Shown here in pieces: positions 1 through 10,506 of a DNA stretch of 64,000 nucleotides. The stretch comes from Paralichthys olivaceus (Eukaryota > Chordata > Actinopteri > Pleuronectiformes > Paralichthyidae), in NCBI RefSeq assembly GCF_024713975.1, contig NC_091110.1, forward strand, positions 15,127,501 through 15,191,500, given 5' to 3'. Position numbers and translations under genes: made by a program. The notes below the pieces were generated by a model. That model saw only the letters and a program-made list of their open reading frames with translations, searched no databases and was not told where the DNA came from. Numbering within the stretch: the stretch's first letter is position 1; each line of letters starts with the position of its first letter.

Positions 1-257
1 AACGTCCGTTAGACTTTCTGTTATGACTGATGATGTAGTTATAGTAATAATGTAGCTGAACACACGGAAATACAAGGAAACAAGTTCAACAACTAAAGGT
101 TTTTAAAGCTCGGTGGCTGCAGAGGAAAATGGCTGTAACGTCCAGCTTTCAGCTCCCCAACACTTATCTATGTGTTGATTTGTTTAATTTGCTTTAGTGG
201 ATGTTAATGTGCAGCAACAGCCGGAATAGTAGTAATGATAATAATCTGTATTATCAG

Positions 258-401
258 CAGCAGTCGGATGATATGACAGAATCAACAGAGAGCAGAGGCA
301 ACATGGAGGATTTCTTCAAGACGGTAAACTCCCCATGTGTTTTCTTTTCTCTTTGTTATTTCCAGTGACAGTTGTAAGGGTGTAGCTACTGTTTGTATAC
401 A

Positions 402-438
<37 letters not shown>

Positions 439-3051
439 GTGGGGGAGGTGAGAAGCCTCATTGACAAAATCTCCTGTCAAGCAGAGGAGGTGCAGAAGAA
501 CCACGGTGTCATCCTCTCCTCTACAAACCAAGACCAGAGTGAGTGCAGCCGATCAAGTTTTTCTCCCCCACGGCCGTTACTAGTTTTCAAAAAGCCAGTA
601 CAGAGTGGAACTGTGATGCGGTCACTGTTGGTGCAGATGATATCAGAGATCAGTCCCCTCCTTCAGGGCAAACAGTCTCTGAAAAGACAAACAGAGCAGC
701 AGAAACAAACAGACCTGTGGTAACATGTGTAGAGAAGTAGACTTCACACAGAACCTCGTGTGTTGGCGATTAAGACGTAAAGACATAATATAGAACATGT
801 ATCTATATTCTCTGTGTGGGAGCTGATGTCTACAAACATGCTCCTAGACACTAAGCAAACAATATGTGTAAATGAAACCATGTCCAACAAACGTTATCCA
901 CCAGGGGTGATTACAGACGATATAAAAAATGACCAGAATACAACTTTCATCAGTAACTATACAACAAAAGTTCAATATACATCGGTATAGTGCTTATGCA
1001 TTGTGTTAGCATGGTGAGGAGGTACAATACAGTGTTGGTTTTAATCTTCTAATATTCTTTTAATCCATTTTTAAGCTTAAAAGAAAAAATAATGTGACTT
1101 TAATGATATTGATATAAGCTTGATTAGCTGAACATGAAGTCTGCCATCTTTGGAGGTAAATCAGTACGGGTGATATCGACAAAGCGGCCATTATTAAATT
1201 ATTGTTAAATTCATGGCTTAGATCAGAGGACCTATTCAATCTATTTTTTTACGAAGTGAATATATTTTGTCGTGTTTAGCAAACAAGCACAAGCTGGAGC
1301 TGCTGATCAGTGAGATCAAGAAGAACGCCAACGCAGTCCGAGCCAAGTTAAAATGTGAGTTCCTTTTTTTTAACAAATGCTCCTTTTGATTTTTCTCGTA
1401 CTTTATCTCAGGTTGTCATTCGTTGATGTGTTAATCATGCAGCTGTATATAATCACTCATTTATGACAGTGAGGAGGAACGACAGCAGCTTCCACTTCCT
1501 CAATTCCTGGGACTGTTTAGTATGTAACACAAGATTTAACTTGCAAATAGACAGAGGAGAAAGGGAGCTGCAGCCCGTGCTACTGCGTCACAAATATTTG
1601 TAGAAAAGTAGAAAAGAATCACAACTTTTACCAGCAGACTTTTCTTTTTCTTTCCTTCTGCCCCTTGTTTGTTTTAGCTATGCAGAAAACCCTGCCCATG
1701 GAGGAGAACGTTAGAAGGCCCTCTGTCATCGAGCGAATAGAAAAGAACCAGGTTTGTGACGACTTTATTTTGTTAAAGACGTCCGATGCAGAAGGATGAT
1801 CAACTCTTTATTATATGTGAACGCATCCCTCTACTGACAATGGTCTGTGCACATGATAATTAAACTGACTCCCTGTCGTTTCTGTCTCAATAATCTGCTG
1901 GATGATTCTTTTGACCCCCCCCCCCACCAGCACTCACATCTGACCCGGAGGTTTGCAGAGGTCATGCGTGGCTTCCATAACTCACAGATGTCCTTCAGAG
2001 ACAAATGCAAAGCACAAATTCAGAGACAACTGGAGATCGGTGAGTTTCCAAAAACAAAACAATGGAACCAAAACATAATCCCTTGTTCTTCTGAGTGTTG
2101 TGTAAACGCATTTCATGTCTCACACCAGGATCTTAAGTAGCAACAGAACTTGTGGTGGTGTGGATGTGAAGGTCTTTGTAGGAGTCATCAACTGTGTATA
2201 TAAGAATGGATGCAGACTGCTGCACAAATGACCAGCAGGGGGTGACTCCACTGCACATTCATGATCATGTATAAAACTGTGGCCTATTGTTATTGATGAT
2301 GTCGGTCACCTGATGCCTGCACAAGCCTGTTTTAAGTGATGTATTTATGTTTAATGTTAATTTAATCTGAACATTGTCCTCAACCTTTGTCTGTCAGTGG
2401 ATCGAGTGACGACAGATGAGGAGCTGGAGGTGATGCTGCGTCGTGACAGTCTCACCATCTTCATATCTGATGTTGGTGGAATTTCATTAAGTTCCCTACA
2501 CAATAAATGGCTATTCAATAGTTAGCAATAGATACTTGAGCTTAGTTTTTGTTGTTGGTTATCAGTTGCTTGATGGAGAATATGAAAATAATTGGTGCAT
2601 GTTTTGTTTCCTTTCACAGATCAACTCCAACAAGCCGATTTCCAGCGAGGCTCTGAGCGAGATTGAATCTCGTCATCAGGATATCGTCTGTCTTGAGTCC
2701 AGCATCAAAGAGCTGCATGAGATATTTACTGACACGGCCATACTGCTGGAAATTCAGGTAAGACGGCCGCTTCATTTTGATGCACTGATAAACAGTCATG
2801 GGAGCAAAATCGGACTTGCGGCAATTCTGCTTTTCTTCCATCAGGGGGATTTGATCAACAACATAGAAAAAAATGTGACGAGTGCTGCAGAGTACGTAGA
2901 TGCATCCAAACAGGAAACCAATAAAGCCGTTACATACAAGAAGAACCCTTATAAGATAGCATCTCTACCAGACTTCTTCAAACCCTTCAAGAGGCAAACC
3001 ACTGCAAAAACTGCAGCTGATCATAACACCTCAGACCTGGACCATGACTGA
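258..3051 (+). CDS. Syntaxin-1/2/3-like Qa-SNARE lacking a membrane anchor; 5' end uncertain
   Basis: Syntaxins are target-membrane SNAREs that pair with SNAP-25 and VAMP proteins to drive vesicle fusion. Exons seen: 258-323 (start uncertain), 439-538, 1280-1354, 1678-1751, 1931-2039, 2398-2471, 2620-2757, and 2845-3051 with the stop. All join in frame with GT-AG borders. The internal lengths 100, 75, 74, 109, 74 and 138 nt are those I recall for syntaxin 1A. The product carries MEDFFKT before the Habc bundle, QIQRQLEI, and a SNARE helix with EIESRHQDI, IKELHEIF and LLEIQGDLINNIEKNV; the Gln in LLEIQG is the expected central-layer residue. After TNKAVTYKK the frame continues about 35 hydrophilic residues (IASLPDFFKPFKRQ...) to TGA, where other syntaxins have KARR plus a transmembrane exon. 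No such exon is visible downstream. The first exon of syntaxins normally encodes MKDR..., which is not visible and may lie before the window. The frame is also open upstream to an ATG at 201. The paralogue (1, 2 or 3) is not decided. Confidence 0.85.
405..436. repeat. (GT)n microsatellite abutting a splice acceptor
   Basis: An uninterrupted GT run ends directly in the AG (437-438) that precedes syntaxin exon 439-538. It therefore occupies the place of the polypyrimidine tract. Confidence 0.95.
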
Positions 3052-3443
3052 GCTCCTGAACCTGTTTGAACATCGACTGCATCAAACATGCTGATCCACA
3101 TCAAAGCCTCGGCCTGATCTTTTTTTAATGAACAGTCACTTTGAATTTTGAAATTCTTTTATAATCACCTGTAAATTGAAAGTGCCAAGGCTGCGGACCA
3201 ACCTCAGCATGTGACCCTGCCTGTGGACAAATGCAAAAGAGAGAAAGCTGCATTTGTCTAAAAGGACACTAACTCGCTCACAATCAGCTTGTGTTGCTCT
3301 TAGTGGCCAGGAGGTGGCATGACAACATCAAATGTGACTCAACCATGGTCATGAACCTCTGCTTATTGTTTGATTTGATGTTTTAGAAATGTAATGTAAT
3401 GTTGGTGATTCTCTGTGTGTTCATAAACTAATACTAATCCTGA

Positions 3444-3449
3444 ATTAAA
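3444..3449 (+). terminator. Candidate poly(A) signal of the syntaxin gene
   Basis: ATTAAA, a common variant hexamer, lies about 390 bases after the stop codon and is followed by a T/G-rich stretch. I saw no AATAAA nearer the stop, though I cannot exclude one further on. Confidence 0.5.
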
Positions 3450-3589
3450 TCTGTTGCATGTGATCAGTTTATCTTTGTCACTGGTCATACTTTCTATAAC
3501 TTTTCATAAACCATCATCACCCAGTTCAAATTTAAATTTGTCCAAACCTTTATAGAATTTACATTTACTTCCCCCTAAGTTGTGTCATT

Positions 3590-3830
3590 TGTCAACATTA
3601 GCATGTTAACATGAACTCAGCACTATACTATTAACTAATTAGTGCTATTAACTAACACTAAATGTTAGCATGCTAACATTAACTAATAGCACTAAACTGG
3701 TAAATATTATGTTCTATTAACTATTAGCACCAAACACTCAATATAAGCAGGCTGATATTTACTCAGGGCAACAGACTATTAACTGTTAGTGCTATTAACT
3801 AAACACTTAGCCTGCTAAACCAAAAATCTG
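3590..3830. repeat. Imperfect tandem repeat rich in TTAGC/GCTAA and TATTAACTA words
   Basis: Words such as TTAGCATG, CTATTAACTA and TAGTGCTATTAACTAA recur in both orientations. A perfect 14-base palindrome, GTTAGCATGCTAAC, lies at 3663-3676. Units are too diverged to define one period by eye. Confidence 0.6.
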
Positions 3831-4350
3831 TCATTTATCTGTTCTGGTGGCTCCTAAAACATCTTTAATAAAGTGTTTAATATCTAGTGAAGGATTCTAA
3901 GGTTCCCTTTGGTGTTAGACTGGGTGGTGATCTGGGGACTGGAAAGATTCAATTCATCATTTCATATTCATCAACCCATCCTGTGACCCTGAATGACCTC
4001 TCCTAACCATAGCCGGTATAGAAAACCACAGGCTGCAAGTGTTTCATCATGTATTGATTCGCAGTGATGTTTTCTCTGTGCCAGAAATGATCACTTGTAT
4101 TGATATATACAATAATGTATGAATTCATTCTAACCCTCCAGACACCTATTTAGGTTTTTCCTCTAATTCATGATCCGTCTCCGTTGGTTTCGCTCATTTA
4201 CGTCTGATAGCTTCTTAAAATGACTCTCTGTTTGTGTTTGTCATTGTGATCTGACCGGAGCAGAGCGTAGGGAAAAAACTCAGTCAAGCCTTCTCCTGCA
4301 TCATGGGAAAACTGCCAAGATGAACCCATTGACTCTCTCTCATTCTCTCT

Positions 4351-4386
4351 CTCCTCCTCCTCCTCCTCCTCCTCCTCCTCCTCCTC
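4351..4386. repeat. (CTC)n trinucleotide microsatellite
   Basis: About twelve CTC/TCC units follow a CT-rich lead-in. Confidence 0.95.
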
Positions 4387-4565
4387 ATCCCCTCTCTACC
4401 TCACGGATTCGATTTCACAGCACCTTTGCACTTTGCTGAAACCACTCATTTCCAAATGGGAAAGAATAGGTGTAAGAAACGTGGATGATAATGTAATCTC
4501 AAGAAAGACACGATCAGCATAAAGAAATCAAACAGACACAGGCCTATACATAAAAATATGGTTTC

Positions 4566-4571
4566 TTTATT
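4566..4571 (-). terminator. pgam2: Poly(A) signal of pgam2
   Basis: TTTATT on the plus strand (AATAAA on the coding strand) lies about 285 bases downstream of the pgam2 stop codon. Confidence 0.7.
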
Positions 4572-4854
4572 GGTTGTGGCAGCGTGGTGGGGCCCACAAA
4601 ATAGGGCTAGGTCACAATTTAAAAGGGCTGAATGTGAGGCCAGGCTGCCTGCGTGGATTGACAGGTCATCACTCTGTCAGTCGATGAAACAAACAAGGCT
4701 GAGGTGCTGAAAATGGCCCGTCTCCAAAAGAACCATTAAACAATCCCCCTGTTGGAATGGACTACAAGGTTGGATGAGTGGAAAAGGAAAGGTTGACTGA
4801 TGAAGGGTGGAGGGAGGGACGAGTCTCTTTTTCTGTCTCCTCACCAGAGCAGGT

Positions 4855-6414
4855 TTACTTCTTGGCTTTACCCTGAGCGGCCACGGCCTCCATGGCCTTC
4901 CTTACGGTTTCCTTATCGCCGAGGAAAGCCATGGGCTTCACGGGCTTCAGGTTTGCATCCAGCTCGTACACGATTGGGATTCCCGTGGGCAGGTTGAGCT
5001 CCATGATGGCTGCGTCGGACATACCTAGAAACACACAGACATGCAGATCAGCATATTGAACCTCGGCAATGTAACTGATAGGATATAAAAGTGTCTGGAG
5101 CTCATAGGTTTACGGGAAGGACAACAGTCTCACATGATAAAACCAGTCAGCAGGGCAGGTTTTCTATCCAATTGTATTATAAGTTATTTTTATCACTGCA
5201 ATTTATAATGAATAGGAAACTCGATCTACTTCTGTGTCTCATTCCATTTTGCACATGACACTCTTGGGTTTGTAAAACTCCTTATCGTATGGCCACTCCT
5301 GTAAAAAGTTTAACCTTTCTACATAAAGGTCGTGACTGTAACGGGAACCAGGCTCATGACCCGCTCCCCTGTCCCTGAGCTGGAGTGCGAGAGTCCCTGC
5401 AGGCTATTTATACTCACTGTAATCCACAACTGTCTCTGAGTGTGTCTCTCTGCCTTGGCCTTGTATGCAAATGCTGTGAAATCTATCGTAAAACTGAAAT
5501 CTTGAAAAGGTTTTATAACTTTAAGTTCCACATCTACCTTTCACTGCACCACTTTCCTCTTCATTGTCCTTTATTGTTTTATGTCCACCTGCTGCAGTGA
5601 CTGACTCTGCAATGCTCACCCTCTAAGTGCTTGACGATGCCACGGAGACTGTTGCCATGGGCAGCGATGATAACGTTCTTCCCAGCTTTGATTTCGGGAG
5701 CGATGACGTCGTTCCAGAAAGGCAGAGCACGGGCGATGGTGTCCTTCAGGGACTCGCACAAGGGCAGCTCGCCGGGCTTCAAGCCCTTGTAGCGCCGGGA
5801 CTGGAGGTGGGGACGGGAACAGAATGGCAGTTGTTACATAACTGTCAGCAGAGTAAATTAGTTTTGAAATTTGTATTATTTAAAGTAAATTTATGCCAAT
5901 AGCTGTTTTATGGTATGTGCAGTATCTTTAGGGAATGATTAATTGAAGACAATAGTCATATTAATATATTAATGTCCATAAGTTACACTTGTCTTACCTC
6001 ACTGATGATTTTGTGGTAAGAGTGGTCTTTGTCCATGGGTGGAGGTGGGATGTCAAAGGAACGGCGCCAGATCTTCACCTGCTCTTCACCGTGCTTTTCA
6101 GCTGTCTCAGCCTTGTTGAGACCGGTGAGGCCTCCGTAGTGGCGTTCGTTCAGACGCCAGGTGCGAATCACAGGCAGCCACATCTGGTCCGTGCCCTCCA
6201 TGATTGTCCACAGGGTCTTGACGGCACGCTTCAGCACAGAGGTGTAGCACACATCAAACTTGAAGCCTGCATCCTTGATGGCCAGGGCACCGCGCTTGGC
6301 CTCCTCCATACCCTTCTCGCTGAGGTCGGCATCAAACCAGCCGCAGAAGCGGTTCTCCTGGTTCCAGGCGCTCTCGCCGTGGCGCACGATGACCAAACGA
6401 TGCACAGCAGTCAT
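4855..6414 (-). CDS. pgam2: Phosphoglycerate mutase 2 (muscle type), complete
   Basis: This is the cofactor-dependent phosphoglycerate mutase that interconverts 3- and 2-phosphoglycerate in cytosolic glycolysis. Three minus-strand exons, 6414-5998 (417 nt), 5800-5620 (181 nt) and 5024-4855 (170 nt), give 255 residues, close to the 253-254 I recall for vertebrate PGAM. Each border reads GT-AG on the coding strand. The N-terminus [12 protein letters not shown] carries the phospho-accepting histidine (His12 here). [13 protein letters not shown] and [17 protein letters not shown] are both intact; the latter holds the second active-site histidine, His187. The C-terminus ends QGKAKK. The muscle paralogue is preferred over PGAM1 from the TAVHRL start and from a compact TATA promoter with an E-box; the PGAM1/PGAM2 choice is less certain than the enzyme identity. 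The gene is convergent with the syntaxin gene and divergent from nefl. Confidence 0.95.
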
Positions 6415-6517
6415 GCTTACAGTTTAGAGTTAACCCAGACACAGTGCCCTCAGCCCTTCTAAGTTGTGCACACACACTGGCCGACAACAGTGAGGCCAAA
6501 CCAGCATACCAGCCTCC

Positions 6518-6524
6518 TTTTATA
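6518..6524 (-). promoter_or_regulatory. pgam2: TATA box of pgam2
   Basis: TATAAAA on the coding strand sits about 105 bases upstream of the start codon. An E-box (CAGGTG on the coding strand, 6573-6578) and an A/T-rich GAAAATAAAT stretch lie just upstream, a layout compatible with muscle promoters. No factor binding can be inferred from sequence alone. Confidence 0.7.
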
Positions 6525-9373
6525 GCAGCCTGGATAGTGGCAGTGAACAGCGGACAGGCCTCATTTATTTTCCACCTGTGAGCGACACTCATGCACTGAT
6601 GGACATGCAGGAGCAGCCAGTAGCAGCAGAGGTCTGGTGAGCTGGTGGGACATGTGGTGGTCTCGAAGGCCAGAGGTCAGACATTAGGCCAAAATAGCAA
6701 CATGACTTTTAAACTAAGGTCTATGGAACAAAAGTGTAAAGATCAGCGTTGGTTGCAAAAAGGCAACTGGACGCAGTCTCAGATGAGCAGATTCATAACT
6801 GAAGTGGAGCTTGTGTGTTTAGACAACATCACGTATATGTGCTCAGGGTTTATATCATGTTGAATAACAAAGACACGGTGCTTCCTGCAGGTTTGCTCAG
6901 TGTTATGACTGTCAGGGGGAAATCCTCAGATGACATGGAGCCATAACACAGTTAAGAGTTGTGTACAGCATGCACTCATCTGCTTTCTCTCTCTGTACAT
7001 GTGCCAGTGCCAACACAACACCACAACCTCTCCTGCTACCATAACACATAGTCATTGTACCTGTGCTTGTTTAGAAGGAGCAGATACTGTTTCTTGATTA
7101 AAATGAATATAGTTTTTCCTCTCATGTTACACCAGCACATCCACAGACTCTGTGCAGCCCTAAAAACTGTTACCCTTCTACACAAGTCTGAAAAATAACC
7201 ATCACTGTCCTCTGGGCAGGAAAAACACTAAAAAGCATGTGAACTTCTTCCTGTTCTACAACCTGATCAGTTGTAACCTTTGAAACTTTCATTAGGCTCC
7301 ATTATTCTACTCATTTTCACTTCCTGACAATATCCAGACAAAGAGTCACCTTTCAGACAAGACATGTTATATCATTATATACAGACCAAACAACATCATC
7401 CATTACTTTACATGAAAAGACTGAAGTTTAAGCTATACATGAAGTATTTCTTAGAGAAATGAAAAAGACCATAAGTATTTAAAAAGAACACATTTATTTA
7501 TTTGATAGTGCTGTAGTGTTTATGTATGTTAATGCACCATGTCACTGTTTCTATGTTTTCATTGACCAGTAGGTGTCACTAGTGTTCAACTTAAAGACTC
7601 AGAAAAAGCTTCTTGATACATCTGGTTAGAAAACATCATGAAACTTCTTCTCATCAACTGAAGCTTCCCAGAGATCTGTGACCTACGTACTAGCTCCTCA
7701 GATGCATCATATAAATAATACATTGATACATGTTAAACGTTAAAATACTTCATAGAGCAATTCTTAAAGTGTTATTTCTGTATGTCACCTGTAGGGGTAG
7801 CTGTAGTATCATTTAAACAAACACGTTTTATGAGTGCCATGCAACATTTCAGGCTGCAGTCAGTATGATTGATGAAAAGTTATTAAATAAAAGCATCTGA
7901 GAAATAAAAAAGTTTTAGAAAGAAAATGTTGGAGCTCTGTGTATTTATGTAATGTTACTAGGTGTATCAGTTGTATATATTGTATATGTATATGGACCAA
8001 AAGATTACATTTGCATTTAAACTTTTGCATTTGCACTAGAACATAATTATATTTTAGTTAATGATTCGATTTAATGTCTTGACTCTTGTTTCATTCCACT
8101 GAAAATGTTATATCCTGATATCTTCTTCTAGTATCCTTCCTTAAATGTTGAGAAGTGACAGCGCTGTGAAACTTACAGAGACAAAAGTGCTGATGAAGGT
8201 TGGAAATGGAGCCCGAGTGTCATAGCTGAGCTGTCAAGCAAAGTCAATGTCTATTGTCCCTTTCAATCAAACTATCATCCATGAAAAGAAATAAAGAGAA
8301 ATCCAATAGTCCCCAGTAATAATTATAATGGAAATCCAGACCTCAGGTCAACCTGCATCGTATGATCATGAAAAGGAGGACGGGTTATTGTACTAAAAAG
8401 AAACTACAAATCCCATTGTAAAAAAGCTAAATATGAAAAGACAAAATAAAAAGTTGACATCATGGAGATTGAATTCTGAGCCTTCAGCCTGTTCATTGTT
8501 TTGGTTTTATGGCACATCTACTGTATGATACTAATTAAATCCCATTTAAGAAGCTCAGATAAATTCACTTTGTTCATCCTGTTCAAACATCTTGCAGCTT
8601 AAGCTTCGTGAGTTTGTGGAACTTAACTGTGAAGTGTTAATTTTGTTTCTGGGTTTTTTTTTCTGATAAATGCATTATAAAATCCTGATAAATACGTTTT
8701 TTGAAATAAAACTAAATCATTAATATCATCACCAATAAGACAATTCTTGATTGTCTATCGAGGTGCAAACTTGAAATGAAAATACTTATATTTCACAGCT
8801 GTGTGATGCTGTCATCAGTTTAGCTGTGATTCCGGAAGTAAGTGGAAATATACAGTAATAATTTGATACTCAGGCTGATGCTGAGGTGAGTTGACTTCAC
8901 AGAGACAAGCAGCTCCTCAGAAAATGGAACTTAAAGTGAGTGAATTTGTGTGGGAAGAGAAGTTAACGGTCCGTTTTCTCTGTTTCATTTCCCCAGGTCC
9001 TGTAAGCATCTAATCTGCTGAAGATAAAAAATCTGATTGTCAGGCCGGGAAAAATGTACACGGAGGAGAATGTGTGATCACAAGTGTTACGATGACTCAG
9101 CCTGCAGCAGAGCCACATGCAGCTCCCACTGAAGTCCCCCCACCTCCCACAACACCAAGCACTGAGGGAGGGGGCTTTGTGCTGAATTGGTAAATTACTG
9201 GAGCAGGTCATGCACATACACACACAAAGATATTCACACTTCTTGCACACACTCAAATGCACACACAGGTATTGCTGCAAACCACTGCAATATACGCTGC
9301 ATTTATGCATGGGGCTCAAGAGCCAAACAATCCTCCCGACATAAACTTCACTGAGCCTCTGCATACTGCACCT

Positions 9374-9378
9374 GCACA

Positions 9379-9411
<33 letters not shown>
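9374..9411. repeat. (CA)n microsatellite
   Basis: A CA run of about 19 units with one CCC interruption near its left end. Confidence 0.95.
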
Positions 9412-9413
<2 letters not shown>

Positions 9414-9864
9414 AGCTGTTTCAGCCTAAGTGTTGTGGTTTTGTGTATTTATTGTGTTAATGTCATGTGGCACAATCTGGTACAATTTCATTACGTATAA
9501 GATTTTCGTTTATGCAAAAGAAGCATGTCACAAAAACTTCACTTCATCTCAATGTGTTTTTGTATCGTCATTGCACAGTGAACAATAAAATGAAACGTCT
9601 CAGTGGTACATGAAGTCACATAAAGTGGACACATTACAGTTTAATAGATAAATTACTAGATGAAAGTGTAATCCTTTAGTTATCCTACAAATTTTAAACT
9701 TTAATCAGAGTAAGAATCTCAACAGCAGAACTTACTGACTGTCACAGATACTCTTACATCGTGTTTGGGTGGGATTGTGTCACTGCAGGTCTTTTGAGGT
9801 TATGGCTGCAGTTCCACTCTCCACCACAAGGAGAGATGCTGTGTCACGGCTGTAAAATCAAGGA

Positions 9865-9908
9865 CACCCCCCACCCTCCAACTCCCCCCACCCCACCCCC
9901 ACCCCCAC
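9865..9908 (-). other. C-rich tract; G-quadruplex-capable on the minus strand
   Basis: At least six runs of three to six C are separated by one to four bases, so the opposite strand satisfies the usual G-quadruplex rule several times over. It lies about 470 bases upstream of the nefl TATA box. Confidence 0.7.
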
Positions 9909-10379
9909 TCGCGGTGAAGATACAACACAATAAACATGTCTAAACCATGTTTTTTCTCGATATGATAAATAACATAATGCATCACAGTTATTTTCCATTT
10001 TACTGTCGTTATGTTCCAGACTCAAGGTCTCTATTAAAGCTGGTGACATGATCTATTGTTTCTTTGGATTTTTGTTTCTATTGTTGCACAAACAAACTGT
10101 GATAAACAGTTTGTTAACCAATATCATAAATAATATATAATAATAAAACTCCTTTCTGCATCAGAAATGCTAAAGAAAACAGAAACATGCAGTTTTTTTA
10201 CAGATGAATAATATATAAACTTCTTTCTTCCCTTCTTTCCCTCTTTCTTTCTCGTTTACCTCCTACGCTCATTCCCATGGTTCCTCTCTGTCTCATTTCT
10301 CGCTGTTGCAGTGTAAGCCTATCGTGCCTGCATTGTCAGAGTTTGGAGAAAGCGCTTGCGTCAGAGCTCGGTGTCGGAC

Positions 10380-10386
10380 TATAAAA
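10380..10386 (+). promoter_or_regulatory. nefl: TATA box of nefl
   Basis: TATAAAA lies 120-127 bases upstream of the start codon, so transcription should begin near 10410. The leader then contains a (CA)n run at 10446-10467. Confidence 0.8.
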
Positions 10387-10445
10387 GCTCAGGCTGCTGC
10401 AGCAGAGAGCAGTTGAGGCTTAAACCTGAGCCCTGCGTACATCTC

Positions 10446-10467
10446 CACACACACACACACACACACT
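10446..10467. repeat. (CA)n microsatellite in the nefl 5' leader
   Basis: Eleven CA units lie about 40 bases before the start codon, inside the predicted 5' untranslated region. Confidence 0.9.
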
Positions 10468-10506
10468 GAGGAGAGGGAGAGCAGCCAGTGCTCCCACTAC
10501 TCAGCC

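Larger units (their letters stand above)
3450..4565. other. Intergenic spacer between convergent syntaxin and pgam2 genes
   Basis: No coding exon was recognised. It holds an imperfect GTTAGC/GCTAAC-rich repeat (3590-3830) and a CTC trinucleotide run (4351-4386). The two genes end toward each other here. Confidence 0.7.
6600..10379. other. Intergenic region between divergent pgam2 and nefl promoters
   Basis: This 3.8 kb AT-rich stretch has no recognisable exon. It contains a (CA)n run (9374-9411) and a C-rich tract (9865-9908). Regulatory elements for both flanking genes could lie here, but none can be named from sequence beyond the TATA boxes. Confidence 0.6.

Noticed and set aside
2170..2285. 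Possible short teleost repeat in the syntaxin intron (CAGCAGGGGGTGACTCCACT)
   Set aside because: One phrase looks familiar, but the flanks do not match any second copy in the window, so it was not listed.
5989..6462. 157-residue plus-strand ORF over pgam2
   Set aside because: Antisense shadow of pgam2 exon 1, which is clearly the coding frame.
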